Assembly: GCF_001418415.1 (NCBI RefSeq)
Contig: NZ_LIQT01000025.1
Location: 1-33,911, forward strand
Reading direction: 5' to 3'
DNA length: 33,911 nt
Origin: Streptomyces hirsutus
GTDB taxonomy: Bacteria > Actinomycetota > Actinomycetes > Streptomycetales > Streptomycetaceae
Part shown: one piece after another, positions 22,488-30,999 of the stretch
How the letters are laid out: the number at the start of each line of letters is the position of its first letter
How positions within the stretch are numbered: position 1 is the stretch's first letter
Made by a program: the position numbers and the translations under genes
Notes under the pieces: generated by a model
What the model saw: the letters and a program-made list of their open reading frames with translations, nothing else
What the model was told of the DNA's origin: nothing
Databases searched by the model: none

Positions 22488-23504
22488 TTGAACAGCACCA
22501 ACTTCCGTATGCCCGCACGCCGTTGGGCCGTCGTCGCCACGGCCACCGTCCTTGCCGCAGGTCCCGCGGCACTGGCCGGAGCGGGCACGGCGCAGGCCAC
22601 CGGGGAACACGGCAGCGCGAGCGCGGCCGTCCTGCGCACCGGGCTCGACGTCGCCCTGCTCGACAAGACCGCGAACGTCCCGCTCACGGTCTCCCTCAAC
22701 GAGGTCCACGCGCCGCAGAGCGCGCGCAGGACCGCCCTCACCGCGGACCTGGAGGGCGTCGACAAGGGCAAGCCCTTCAGCGTGCTGCGCGCGGAGGTGG
22801 CCGACGCGAAGGCGACGGTCGAGGGGAACAGGGCCGAGGCCTCCACCACCCTCGCCAAGGCCCGGATCCATCTGCCCGGACTTCCCCTGCTGTCGCTCGT
22901 CGAGCTCGAGACGGTCACCTCCAAGGCCGTCTGCGAAACCGGTCGCACCCCGCTCGCCTCGGCCACCCTGCCCGGCACGGTGACGGTGCTCGGCAAGCGC
23001 ACCAGGCTGACCGCCTCCGGCCCCACCGAGGTCAAGGTGCCGGGCGTCGGCGAGGTCCGCCTGGACCTGTCGAAGACGGAGACCACCTCCCGTACGGCCG
23101 CCGCCACCGCACTGCAGCTCAAGGTGTCCGTCAACCCGCTGAAGCTGAACGTCGCCGAGGTCAACGGCACCGTCACCCTCGCCGAGGCCACGTGCGAGGC
23201 CCCGGGCGCCGATGCCGCCCCCGCTCCCGCCGCTCCCGCCGCTCCCGCCGAGCAGCAGGAGCCGGAGCCGGAGCGGCAGCAGGAGGAGGAGCGGGCCGAC
23301 ACGGCCGCACCCCCGGCCGGCAGCGGCACCGACACCGACGTCAAGCCCCAGGGCGCACGGGCCGAACAGGCGGCACCGGCCCGGGCGGACCTGGCGGAGA
23401 CGGGCGGCGACTCGACGACTCCGTACGTCGCGGGCGGCGCCCTCGCCCTCCTCGCGGCGGGCGGCGCGGCGGTCCTGCTGTCCCGCAGGGGGCGCCGCGC
23501 CTGA
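22488..23504 (+). CDS. SCO1860-family LAETG-anchored cell-surface protein
   Basis: Secreted, wall-anchored protein of about 338 residues. The signal peptide is VVATATVLAAGPAALAGAGTAQA. The body (about 40-245) is beta-rich and carries two Cys (VCETG, ATCEAPG) that could form a disulfide. A low-complexity Ala/Pro/Glu/Gln wall-spanning region follows. The tail has the sortase motif LAETG (302-306), a hydrophobic helix and SRRGRRA. LAxTG is the signal of class E sortases. The likely start is TTG 22488 (NSTNFRMPARRW); ATG 22509 is the alternative, and codons before 22488 are unlikely to be translated. The function of the family is not established. It is convergent with cobC. Confidence 0.9.
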   Translation: MNSTNFRMPARRWAVVATATVLAAGPAALAGAGTAQATGEHGSASAAVLRTGLDVALLDKTANVPLTVSLNEVHAPQSARRTALTADLEGVDKGKPFSVLRAEVADAKATVEGNRAEASTTLAKARIHLPGLPLLSLVELETVTSKAVCETGRTPLASATLPGTVTVLGKRTRLTASGPTEVKVPGVGEVRLDLSKTETTSRTAAATALQLKVSVNPLKLNVAEVNGTVTLAEATCEAPGADAAPAPAAPAAPAEQQEPEPERQQEEERADTAAPPAGSGTDTDVKPQGARAEQAAPARADLAETGGDSTTPYVAGGALALLAAGGAAVLLSRRGRRA

Positions 23505-23516
23505 CACCGGCGTGTC

Positions 23517-23546
23517 GTGGCCGCCGCACCTGACACCGGCGGCCAC
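23517..23546. terminator. Bidirectional terminator between the LAETG gene and cobC
   Basis: GTGGCCGCCG (23517-23526) and CGGCGGCCAC (23537-23546) form a 10-bp stem with a 10-nt loop between convergent genes. CTGACACCGGC at 23501 (stop codon included) recurs at 23530 inside the loop and arm. Confidence 0.75.
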
Positions 23547-23620
23547 TACGACGAGGCCGGCGGCCCGGGGCCGGCGGGTGGGGGACGGGCCGCCGCGGCC
23601 GGGCCGCCGCCGTGCGCGGC

Positions 23621-24679
23621 TCAGCTCGGCTCGGCTCGGCTCGCGTCCAGGGCCCGGCCCAGCGCCTCCAGGAACGCGTCCGTCGTCCCACGGTCGCGTA
23701 CCGCGACGCGCAGCCAGCGCTGGTCGAGGCCCGGGAAGGTGTCCCCGCGCCGTACCGCGAAACCGAGTGCGCGCAGGCGTTCCCGTACGGCCGCCGCGTG
23801 CGGGAGACGCAGGAGGACGAAGGGGCCCTCGGCGCCTTCCACGGCCCGTACCCCGCGGTCGGCGAACTCCCCGAGGCCGGTGAGGAGACGGGAGCGGTCC
23901 GCGGCGGTGCGGCGGGCCGCCTCGTCCGCCTCCGCCAGAGCCCTGGGCCCCACGCACGCCTCCGCCGCCGCCAGCGCGGGCGTGGACACCGGCCACAGGG
24001 GCTGCGCCCGCGTCAGCAGCCCGATCGTCTCCGGCCCGGCCAGGACGTACCCGATGCGCAGTCCCGCCAGGCCCCACGTCTTGGTGAGGCTGCGCAGGAC
24101 CACCAGCCCCGGTACGTCCGTCCGGCCCGCCAGTGCCTCCCGCTCGCCCGGCACCGCGTCCAGGAACGCCTCGTCCACGACCAGGGTCCGGCCCGGCCGG
24201 GCGAGCCGGGCGATGTCGGCGGCCGGGTGCAGTACGGACGTCGGATTCGTCGGGTTGCCGATCACCACCAGGTCCGCGGCCTCGGGAACCGCGCCGGGAT
24301 CCAGCCGGAAACCGTCCTCCTCCCGCAGCAGCACCCGGTCGACCGTGTGCCCCGCGTCCCGCAGCGCCGCCTCCGGCTCGGTGAACTGCGGATGCACCAC
24401 CACCGGCCGGCGCACCTTCAGCGCCCGCGCCAGCAGCACGAACGCCTCCGCCGCCCCCGCCGTCAGCAGCACCCGCTCCACTGGCAGCCCGTGCCGCGCT
24501 GCCACCGCGGCCCGCGCCGCCCGCCCGTCCGGGTAGGCGGCGAGGCCGGCCACCGACCCGGCGATGTGCTCGCGCAGCCACGCCGGGGGAGTGCCCGCAC
24601 GGACGTTCACGGCGAGGTCGACCAGCGCGGAGCCGTCGTCCCGGACCTCGGCGTCTCCGTGGTGTCGCAGGTCGTGCAT
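23621..24679 (-). CDS. cobC: CobC-like PLP protein of cobalamin biosynthesis
   Basis: Fold-type I PLP protein of 352 residues related to histidinol-phosphate aminotransferase and threonine-phosphate decarboxylase. In B12 synthesis this branch supplies the aminopropanol arm or its phosphate. Seen are YPDGRAARAAVAARHGLPVERVLLTAGAAEAF, VIGNPTNPTSV, LVVDEAFLDAVPGE with the pyridine Asp, RSLTKTWGLAGLRIGYV with the Schiff-base Lys, and the C-terminal RWLRVAVRD Arg. Start ATG 24679 has GGAGGA 5 nt upstream; the longer frame to 24811 is rejected. It is last in the cobalamin operon, 13 nt after the CobE-like gene. Near the stop the gene carries a CGAGC tandem run. The actinobacterial relatives are called Rv2231c-type. 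Confidence 0.88.
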   Translation of the reverse strand: MHDLRHHGDAEVRDDGSALVDLAVNVRAGTPPAWLREHIAGSVAGLAAYPDGRAARAAVAARHGLPVERVLLTAGAAEAFVLLARALKVRRPVVVHPQFTEPEAALRDAGHTVDRVLLREEDGFRLDPGAVPEAADLVVIGNPTNPTSVLHPAADIARLARPGRTLVVDEAFLDAVPGEREALAGRTDVPGLVVLRSLTKTWGLAGLRIGYVLAGPETIGLLTRAQPLWPVSTPALAAAEACVGPRALAEADEAARRTAADRSRLLTGLGEFADRGVRAVEGAEGPFVLLRLPHAAAVRERLRALGFAVRRGDTFPGLDQRWLRVAVRDRGTTDAFLEALGRALDASRAEPS

Positions 24680-24692
24680 GCTGTCCTCCGGT

Positions 24693-25163
24693 TCAGTTCG
24701 CAGGGGAGCGCGGGTGCGTGTGCGGTGCCGGCCGCCGTACGACGGCACAGGTCGCCCTCGCCGGCTGCCCGTCCGCGCGCTCCGACTTGCGCTTGGGCAC
24801 GAGGAGTTCACCCCCGCCGGCCAGCGCGGCGGCCTCCGCGACCGACGGGATGCCGACGGCGGCCAGCGGCGCGTCGGACGGGTGGGGCACCTCGACGCGC
24901 GCCAGTTCCTCGGAGCCGTGGACCACCAGGGGCACCCCCAGCCGCCGGGCCGCCTCCACGATGCCGGGCTCCTCGGCCTTCGCGTCCCCGGTGGCCAGGT
25001 GGGCGAGCGAGGCGGAGGACAGCCCGGCGTCGCGCAGGGCCGCCTCGATCAGCGTGAGCACCTCCTCGGCCGGGACGCCCTTCGAGGCGCCGACCCCGAC
25101 GACGAGGGACGGCGGCCCAAGGACGGCCTCGCGCGCGCGGCCGCTCGTCCCGCCGCCGCTCAT
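24693..25163 (-). CDS. CobE/CbiG C-terminal-type cobalamin biosynthesis protein
   Basis: Protein of 156 residues. It matches the CobE/CbiG C-terminal domain: LVVGVGASKGVPAEEVLTLIEAALRDAGL, then LATGDAKAEEPGIVEAARRLGVPL, and VAEAAALAGGGELLVPKRKSERATCAVVRR-like ending. CbiG opens the delta-lactone in the cobalt-early pathway, and CobE is an accessory factor of the aerobic route. With only the C-terminal domain here, the CobE-like role is more likely. ATG 25163 overlaps the cobB stop (ATGA). The tail after AVVRRPAPHTHPRSPAN is divergent. Confidence 0.82.
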   Translation of the reverse strand: MSGGGTSGRAREAVLGPPSLVVGVGASKGVPAEEVLTLIEAALRDAGLSSASLAHLATGDAKAEEPGIVEAARRLGVPLVVHGSEELARVEVPHPSDAPLAAVGIPSVAEAAALAGGGELLVPKRKSERADGQPARATCAVVRRPAPHTHPRSPAN

Positions 25164-26593
25164 GAGGTCCGGCACCGCTCCACGAACCGGCGGGCCACCC
25201 CGGGCTCGGCCGCCCAGTGCGTGTGCAGATAGCTGGCGTGCACACCGCGCCGCACGAAGCCCTCGACGCGCGGTTCCGGTGTCCGCACACCCCACGCGGG
25301 CGCGTCCCCCGCGCCGGGCTCGACGACGGTGCGGTGGAACTCGTGGCCCCGCATCCGCGTCCCGGCCCGGGCCAGCACGCTGTCCGACACGGCCACCGCG
25401 TCCCGGTAACCGAGGGTGAGCCGCTCGGTCATCCGCGCGGTGGCGTCCAGCACCCCGCACAGGGGCAGACCGTCCAGCTCCCGGCACAGATACAGCAGTC
25501 CCGCACACTCGGCGGCCACCGGGGCACCGCTCAGGGCCAGTTCGGCGACGGCCTTGCGCAGCGGCTCGTTGGCCGACAGCTCGGTGGCGTACATCTCGGG
25601 AAACCCGCCCCCGACGACCACTCCCCGGGTCCCCTCGGGCAGCTTCTCGTCCCGCAGAGGATCGAAGACGACGACCTCGGCCCCGGCAGCGGCGAGCAGC
25701 TCCGCATGCTCCGCGTAGGAGAACGAGAACGCCGCCCCGCCGGCGACGGCGACCACCGCCGGCCCCTCCGGGAGCCCGGCCCCCGGGGCAGGGAGGGGGA
25801 GGGGCGGCGGGGGAGAGGAAACAAGAGCCGCCGCCGCGTCCCACTCCGCACACGACAGGTCCCCGGCCCTGTGGGCCAGCGCGACCAACGCCTCCAGATC
25901 ACACCCGGCGGCCACCTGCGCGGCCATCGCCGCGACCGCCTCCACCGCACTGTCCCGCCGCTCGGCGACTGGCACCAGCCCCAGATGCCGCGACGGTGTG
26001 CCGACCCGCGGAGCCCGCCGCACCACACCGAGCACCGGCACCCCCGACGACTCCAACGCATCCCGCAGCAAAGCCTCGTGACGGTCCGACGCGACCTTGT
26101 TGAGGATCACGCCCCCGATCCGCACCTCCGGATCCCACGTCACGAACCCGTGCACCAGCGCCGCCACCGAACGGGACTGCGACGACGCGTCCACGACCAG
26201 CACCACCGGCGCCCGCAGCAGCTTCGCCACCTGGGCCGTGGACGCCAGCTCCTCCTGCCCCGCGGCCCCGTCGTACAGCCCCATCACGCCTTCGACGACC
26301 GCGATGTCGCACCCGCGCGCCCCGTGCAGGAACAGCGGACCGATCAGGTCGGGCCCGCACAGGTACGCGTCCAGGTTGCGCCCCACCCGCCCGGTGGCCA
26401 GCGAGTGGTACCCGGGGTCGATGTAGTCCGGCCCGACCTTGTGCGGGGACACGGCCAGCCCCCGCGCGGCGAGCGCGGCCATCAGGCCCGTGGCGACAGT
26501 GGTCTTGCCGCTGCCCGACGAGGGCGCGGCGACGACCAGCCGGGGCGGCGCCGCGGACGCTCGTGCCGACGACGGCACCGACGCTCTCACCAC
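25160..26593 (-). CDS. cobB: Cobyrinate a,c-diamide synthase CobB/CbiA
   Basis: ATP- and glutamine-dependent amidase that amidates the a and c side chains of (hydrogeno)cobyrinate. It has 477 residues. The N-terminal dethiobiotin-synthase-like domain has the P-loop APSSGSGKTT and HKVGPDYIDPGYHSLATGR, then VVEGVMGLYDG. The C-terminal class I glutamine amidotransferase-like domain has the nucleophile Cys in AAECAGLLYL and the final HASYLHTHWA. The linker (about 260-285) is Pro-rich. GTG 26593 overlaps the cobO stop. The substrate depends on whether the cell inserts cobalt early or late. Length and order are normal. Confidence 0.94.
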   Translation of the reverse strand: MVRASVPSSARASAAPPRLVVAAPSSGSGKTTVATGLMAALAARGLAVSPHKVGPDYIDPGYHSLATGRVGRNLDAYLCGPDLIGPLFLHGARGCDIAVVEGVMGLYDGAAGQEELASTAQVAKLLRAPVVLVVDASSQSRSVAALVHGFVTWDPEVRIGGVILNKVASDRHEALLRDALESSGVPVLGVVRRAPRVGTPSRHLGLVPVAERRDSAVEAVAAMAAQVAAGCDLEALVALAHRAGDLSCAEWDAAAALVSSPPPPLPLPAPGAGLPEGPAVVAVAGGAAFSFSYAEHAELLAAAGAEVVVFDPLRDEKLPEGTRGVVVGGGFPEMYATELSANEPLRKAVAELALSGAPVAAECAGLLYLCRELDGLPLCGVLDATARMTERLTLGYRDAVAVSDSVLARAGTRMRGHEFHRTVVEPGAGDAPAWGVRTPEPRVEGFVRRGVHASYLHTHWAAEPGVARRFVERCRTS

Positions 26594-27186
26594 TCGATGC
26601 CCCTCTGCCCCTTCTGCCCCGCGTCCATCGGGTGTTTGACCTTGGACATGTCGGTCACGAGGTCGGCGAAGTCCACGAGCTTCTCCGGCGCGTTCCGCCC
26701 GGTGATCACGACGTGCTGGGTCCCGGGCCGCTTACGCAGCACCGACACGACCTCGTCGGTGTCGACCCAGCCCCAGTGCATCGGGTACGCGAACTCGTCC
26801 AGCACGTACAGCCGGTACGTCTCGGCGGCCAGGTCCCGCTTGACCTGCTCCCAGCCCTCCCGGGCCTTCTCCTCGTTGTCCAGCTGGGCGTCCCGCTGCA
26901 CCCAGGACCAGCCCTCGCCCATCTTGTGCCAGTCGACGCTGCCCCCCTCGCCGGAGGCGCCGAGCACCCGCAGCGCGTTCTCCTCGCCGACCTTCCACTT
27001 CGCCGACTTGACGAACTGGAACACCCCGATCGGCCAGCCCTGGTTCCAGGCCCGCAGCGCCAGCCCGAAGGCGGCCGTCGACTTGCCCTTCCCGACGCCC
27101 GTGTGCACGACGACCAGCGGCCGGTTGCGCCGCTGACGCGTCGTCAGCCCATCCTGCGGTACGACACTCGGCTGTCCCTTCGGCAT
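26587..27186 (-). CDS. cobO: Cob(I)yrinic acid a,c-diamide adenosyltransferase CobO
   Basis: CobA/BtuR/CobO-type corrinoid adenosyltransferase, 199 residues, transferring the 5'-deoxyadenosyl group from ATP to the cobalt. The modified P-loop HTGVGKGKSTAAFGLALRAWNQGW is diagnostic. YVLDEFAYPMHWGWVD and KRPGTQHVVITGRNAP are further family blocks. The ATG shares one base with the upstream chelatase stop (TAATG), so translation is coupled. It is followed directly by cobB, the usual actinobacterial order. Confidence 0.96.
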   Translation of the reverse strand: MPKGQPSVVPQDGLTTRQRRNRPLVVVHTGVGKGKSTAAFGLALRAWNQGWPIGVFQFVKSAKWKVGEENALRVLGASGEGGSVDWHKMGEGWSWVQRDAQLDNEEKAREGWEQVKRDLAAETYRLYVLDEFAYPMHWGWVDTDEVVSVLRKRPGTQHVVITGRNAPEKLVDFADLVTDMSKVKHPMDAGQKGQRGIEW

Positions 27187-29234
27187 TACGCCGCCCTCCT
27201 CGTTCCGGCACCCTGCACATCCCTGACCAGCCCGGCGATCGAGTCCGCCCGCAACTCGTCCAGCGTCACCGCCGTACCGTCCAACTCACCCGCGAGCTGC
27301 CCCGCCAGACCCAGGCGCACCGGCCCCGCCTCGCAGTCCACCACCACGGAGGCCGTCCCTTCGGCGGCCAGCAGCCGCGCCGCCCGCCCGGCGAGGGCGA
27401 CCGGCTGCGGGCCACCGGTGGCCCGCCCGTCGGTCACCACCACGACCAGCGGCCGCCGCGCCGGGTCCCGCAGCCGCTCCACGCGCAGCACCTCGTGCGC
27501 CCTGAGCAGCCCCGCCGCGAGCGGTGTACGCCCGCCGGTCGGCAGCGACTCCAGCCGGGCCGCCGCCGCGTCCACGGACGAGGTCGGCGGCAGCGCCACC
27601 TCGGCGGCCGCACCGCGGAAGGTCACCAGTCCCACCTTGTCCCGCCGCTGGTAGGCGTCGAGCAGCAGCGACAACACGGCACCCTTCACGGCGCTCATCC
27701 GCTGCCGCGCGGCCATCGACCCGGAGGCGTCGACCACGAACAGCACGAGATTGGACTCGTGGCCCTCCCGCACCGCTTGCCTGAGATCGTCCCGCCGGAC
27801 CACCAGCCCCGGGCCGCTGCGCCCCCGCACCCGCTGATGCGGCGCCGCGGCCCGCACGGTGGCGGCCAGATGCAACGTGGTCAGCGCACCCCGAGGCCGG
27901 CGCGCCCCGGTGGTCCGCCCGCGGTCGGTCCGCGCCCGCGACCGCCGCCCGGCGGCACCCTCGCCGATGCCGGGGACACTCAGCACCTTCGTACGGAAGG
28001 GCTCGGAAGCACGCGCCGGGGCCCGCTCACCCGCGCCGCCACCGGGCCCCGCCTGCGGCTTTCCGGCCTCATCGGCCTCGGGCCGCGCGGCGACGTCACC
28101 GTCGCCGGGCGGCCCGTCGTCGGGCTCCGGCTGCCCGCCGGGACCACCGCCGGGACCCGGCCCGTCGCCGTCGCCGTCCCCGTCGTCGTTCCCCGCCTCG
28201 TCCCCGTCCCCGTCCTCGTTCTGCCCGCCGAACCGCTCCAGCGTCTCGTCGAGCTTGTCCTCGTCGAGCCCCGGCGCGTCGAACGGGTTGCGCCGCCGCC
28301 GGTGGGGGAGGGCCAGCAGCGCGGCCTGCCGTACGTCCTCGGCCAGCACGTCCGTCCGCCCGGCCCAGGCCGCCAGCGCGGTCGCGGTGCGCGCCATCAC
28401 GATGTCGGCACGCATGCCGTCCACCTCGAAGGCGCCGCACGTGGCCGCGATCTGCAGCAGTGCCCCCTCACCCAGTCGCACCGACGGCAGCAACTCCCGC
28501 GCCGCCATGATCCGCTGCCGTACGGCAGTCTCCTCGCCGGCCCAGCGTGCGGCGAACTCCTCCGGGGCGTCGTCGTAGGCCAGCCTGCGCCGCACGACCT
28601 CCACCCGCTGGTCCGGCTCCCGCGAGGCCTTGACCTCCACGGTCAGTCCGAACCGGTCCAGCAACTGGGGCCGCAGCTCGCCCTCCTCGGGATTCATGGT
28701 CCCGACGAGCAGGAAGCGCGCCGCGTGCCGTACGGAGACACCCTCGCGCTCGACGTACGAGGCGCCCATGGCGGCCGCGTCCAGCAGCAGGTCGACGAGA
28801 TGGTCGTTCAGAAGGTTGACCTCGTCGACGTACAGGATCCCCCGGTGGGCGCCCGCGAGCAGGCCCGGTTCGAAGGCCTTCACCCCCTCCGCGAGCGCCC
28901 GCTCGATGTCGAGGGCACCCACCAGCCGGTCCTCGGAGGCACCGACCGGAAGTTCGACGAGGGCCGTGGGGCGGCGCGCCCCGGGGCGGGACTCATGCGG
29001 TCCGTCGGGGCACGACGGGTCCGGGGCCGCGGGGTCGCAGGAGAACCGGCAGCCGGGTACGACCTCGGTCTCCGGCATCAGCGCGGCCAGCGCCCTGACG
29101 GCCGTCGACTTCGCGGTCCCCTTCTCCCCCCGCACGAGAACGCCACCCACCTGGGGTGACACCGCGTTCAGCAGCAGGGCCAACCGCAGGTCGTCCTGGC
29201 CGACGACGGCGGTGAAGGGATAGGGCGTACTCAC
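27186..29234 (-). CDS. Putative cobaltochelatase: ChlI-like AAA+ ATPase fused to a ChlD-like VWA domain
   Basis: Protein of 682 residues, thought to be the motor/adaptor of a CobN-type cobalt chelatase. The N-terminal AAA+ domain (about 1-340) has Walker A GEKGTAKSTAVR and Walker B ILYVDEVNLL. A strongly acidic Gly/Asp/Pro linker (about 340-400, GDGDEAGNDDGDGDGDG) follows. The C-terminal VWA domain (about 490-680) has the MIDAS motif DASGSMAA and a second metal-site segment VVTDGRATGG. Start GTG 29234 has GAAGGAG about 10 nt upstream, inside the end of the preceding small ORF. The catalytic CobN subunit is not encoded in this window. Magnesium chelatase is less likely here, as the organism shows no chlorophyll genes. 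Confidence 0.9.
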   Translation of the reverse strand: MSTPYPFTAVVGQDDLRLALLLNAVSPQVGGVLVRGEKGTAKSTAVRALAALMPETEVVPGCRFSCDPAAPDPSCPDGPHESRPGARRPTALVELPVGASEDRLVGALDIERALAEGVKAFEPGLLAGAHRGILYVDEVNLLNDHLVDLLLDAAAMGASYVEREGVSVRHAARFLLVGTMNPEEGELRPQLLDRFGLTVEVKASREPDQRVEVVRRRLAYDDAPEEFAARWAGEETAVRQRIMAARELLPSVRLGEGALLQIAATCGAFEVDGMRADIVMARTATALAAWAGRTDVLAEDVRQAALLALPHRRRRNPFDAPGLDEDKLDETLERFGGQNEDGDGDEAGNDDGDGDGDGPGPGGGPGGQPEPDDGPPGDGDVAARPEADEAGKPQAGPGGGAGERAPARASEPFRTKVLSVPGIGEGAAGRRSRARTDRGRTTGARRPRGALTTLHLAATVRAAAPHQRVRGRSGPGLVVRRDDLRQAVREGHESNLVLFVVDASGSMAARQRMSAVKGAVLSLLLDAYQRRDKVGLVTFRGAAAEVALPPTSSVDAAAARLESLPTGGRTPLAAGLLRAHEVLRVERLRDPARRPLVVVVTDGRATGGPQPVALAGRAARLLAAEGTASVVVDCEAGPVRLGLAGQLAGELDGTAVTLDELRADSIAGLVRDVQGAGTRRAA

Positions 29235-29455
29235 GCGGTGATCACTCCTTCGGATGGTGTCCGGCTGTTCAGCCCGGCCGCGGGCCGCGGGACCGCCGGG
29301 ATCGAAACCTGCTCTCCGCCGGCCCGGGGGCGGATCTCCCGGCCGTCCACGGCCCCGGCGTCCGGGCCGCCGTGCTCTCGTGTGCCGGCGCTCCCCGCCG
29401 TCACGATCCGCCGGAGCCCCGCCGAGCCGAGGGCCGGCCGCACCACGGTGTTCAT
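29231..29455 (-). CDS. Unknown 74-residue ORF between cobQ and the chelatase gene
   Basis: The ORF overlaps the cobQ stop by 4 nt at its start (ATGA) and the chelatase start by 4 nt at its end (GTGA). GGGAG lies 8 nt before its ATG. About 89% of third codon positions are G or C, consistent with coding. The product (MNTVVRPALGSAGLRRIVTA at its start) is Gly/Arg/Pro-rich, has no transmembrane helix, Cys pair or signal peptide, and matches no family I know. The chelatase ribosome-binding site is embedded in its last codons. It could be a small cobalamin-related protein, a coupling ORF, or a scar left where a larger gene such as cobN was lost. Confidence 0.55.
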   Translation of the reverse strand: MNTVVRPALGSAGLRRIVTAGSAGTREHGGPDAGAVDGREIRPRAGGEQVSIPAVPRPAAGLNSRTPSEGVITA

Positions 29456-30999
29456 GCGGGCGCTCCCGGTGGAACGAACGGCAGTCCCCGCGGGGCGCCG
29501 GACTCGATGAGCCGCCACAGCGCGTCCGTGTCCGCGTGCTGTTCGATCAGATCGCCGAGCCGGTCGAGCTGCTCCTCGCGCAGCGCGGCGAACGAGGTGT
29601 CGGGGGCCGGTACGAAACGACGTCCCGCGGCGGCGGCCACCTCGCGCAGGAAGGCCCGGCGGAAGCCGTCCGACTCCAGCGAACCGTGCCAGTGCGTGCC
29701 CCAGGTCTGCCCGACCCGGCAGCCGTCCAGGCCGTGTCCCCTCCCATCGGAGATGAACGCCTCCCCTCCCCGTACGTCGGCGACCCCGTGATGGATCTCG
29801 TAGCCCTCGACGGGCTCGCCGAGGGCCTCCCCGACGGGCCGCTCGAGCGTCTTCTCCCGGGCGAACCGCACCCGTACGGGCAGGATCCCGAGCCCGTCGA
29901 CCCGGCCGGCGCGGCTCTCCACGTCGTCCTCGATGTGCTCGCCGAGGATCTGGAAGCCCCCGCAGATCCCGAGCACGGGCCGTCCCTCGGCCGCCCGCCG
30001 CCGCAGCGCGTCCGCGAGCCCGCGCTCCCGCAGCCACTGAAGCGCCCGTACGGTGCCGCGCGTGCCCGGCACCACCACGAGGTCGGCGTCGGCCAGTTCC
30101 TCGGGCCGGTCCACGAAACGGACCACGACGCCCGGTTCCGCGGCCAGCGCGTCCACGTCCGTGAAGTTGGACATCAGCGGCACCGCGCACACGGCGATGC
30201 GCAGCACGTCCTCGCCGACCGGCGCGGCGACCGCGGACTCCCGTACGGCGCCCCGCAGGGACACCGCCAGTCCGTCCTCCTCGTCGATGCCGAGCCCGTG
30301 TCGGAAGGGCAGCACGCCGTACGTGTGCCGCCCGGTCAGACCGTGCAGCATGTCCAGGCCGGGCTCCAGCAGCGAGACATCGCCCCGGAACTTGTTCACC
30401 AGGAAGCCGGCGACCAGCTCCTGGTCCTCGCGCGACAGCAGCGCGACGGTGCCGAAGAAGGAGGCGAAGACCCCGCCGCGGTCGATGTCGCCGACGACGA
30501 GGACGGGGAGCGAGGCGTTCCTGGCGATCCCCATGTTGACGATGTCGGTGCGCCGCAGATTGATCTCGGCCGGGCTGCCGGCCCCTTCGCAGATCACCGC
30601 GTCGTACGTGGCCCGCAGCTGCGCGAGGGAGTCCAGCACCGTGCCCAGGAGCTGTTGTTGCCGCCCGCCGTGGTAGCCGCGCGCGCTCATCTCACCGACC
30701 GGCCTGCCCAGCAGCACGACCTGGCTGCTCCGTTCCCCGCCCGGCTTGAGCAGCACCGGGTTCATCAGCGCGGTCGGCTCGATCCGGCAGGCCTGGGCCT
30801 GCATGGCCTGCGCCCGCCCGATCTCGGCGCCCTCCCGCGTCACGAACGAGTTCAGCGACATGTTCTGCGCCTTGAACGGCGCGACCTTGACGCCCTGCCG
30901 CACCAGCCACCGGCAGATCCCGGCGGTCACCACACTCTTGCCGGCGTCCGACGTCGTACCGGCGACCAGCAGCCCGCCGCCCGTCATACCGCCCCTCAT
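29452..30999 (-). CDS. cobQ: Cobyric acid synthase CobQ/CbiP
   Basis: ATP- and glutamine-dependent amidase of 515 residues that amidates side chains b, d, e and g of adenosylcobyrinate a,c-diamide. The N-terminal domain has the P-loop GTTSDAGKSVVTAGICRWL and the invariant APFKAQNMSLNSFVT. ICEGAGSPAEINLRRTDIVNMGIA and VVGDIDRGGVFASFFGT are family blocks. The C-terminal amidotransferase domain has the nucleophile Cys in PVLGICGGFQILG and the distal His in GTHWHGSLESDGFR. ATG 30999 overlaps the cbiB stop (ATGA) and has AAAGGGG 9 nt upstream; ATG 30987 is an alternative. The downstream 74-residue ORF overlaps its stop. Confidence 0.96.
   Translation of the reverse strand: MRGGMTGGGLLVAGTTSDAGKSVVTAGICRWLVRQGVKVAPFKAQNMSLNSFVTREGAEIGRAQAMQAQACRIEPTALMNPVLLKPGGERSSQVVLLGRPVGEMSARGYHGGRQQQLLGTVLDSLAQLRATYDAVICEGAGSPAEINLRRTDIVNMGIARNASLPVLVVGDIDRGGVFASFFGTVALLSREDQELVAGFLVNKFRGDVSLLEPGLDMLHGLTGRHTYGVLPFRHGLGIDEEDGLAVSLRGAVRESAVAAPVGEDVLRIAVCAVPLMSNFTDVDALAAEPGVVVRFVDRPEELADADLVVVPGTRGTVRALQWLRERGLADALRRRAAEGRPVLGICGGFQILGEHIEDDVESRAGRVDGLGILPVRVRFAREKTLERPVGEALGEPVEGYEIHHGVADVRGGEAFISDGRGHGLDGCRVGQTWGTHWHGSLESDGFRRAFLREVAAAAGRRFVPAPDTSFAALREEQLDRLGDLIEQHADTDALWRLIESGAPRGLPFVPPGAPA

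Noticed and set aside
22026..24581. 851-codon minus-strand frame across the amidohydrolase, LAETG and cobC genes
   Set aside because: It crosses three well-supported genes on both strands, and the protein is repetitive Gly/Arg/Ala without any domain.
29238..29510. 90-codon plus-strand frame opposite the small ORF
   Set aside because: It is antisense to cobQ and to the overlapping small ORF, with no ribosome-binding site or family match. The minus-strand ORF fits the operon overlaps far better.
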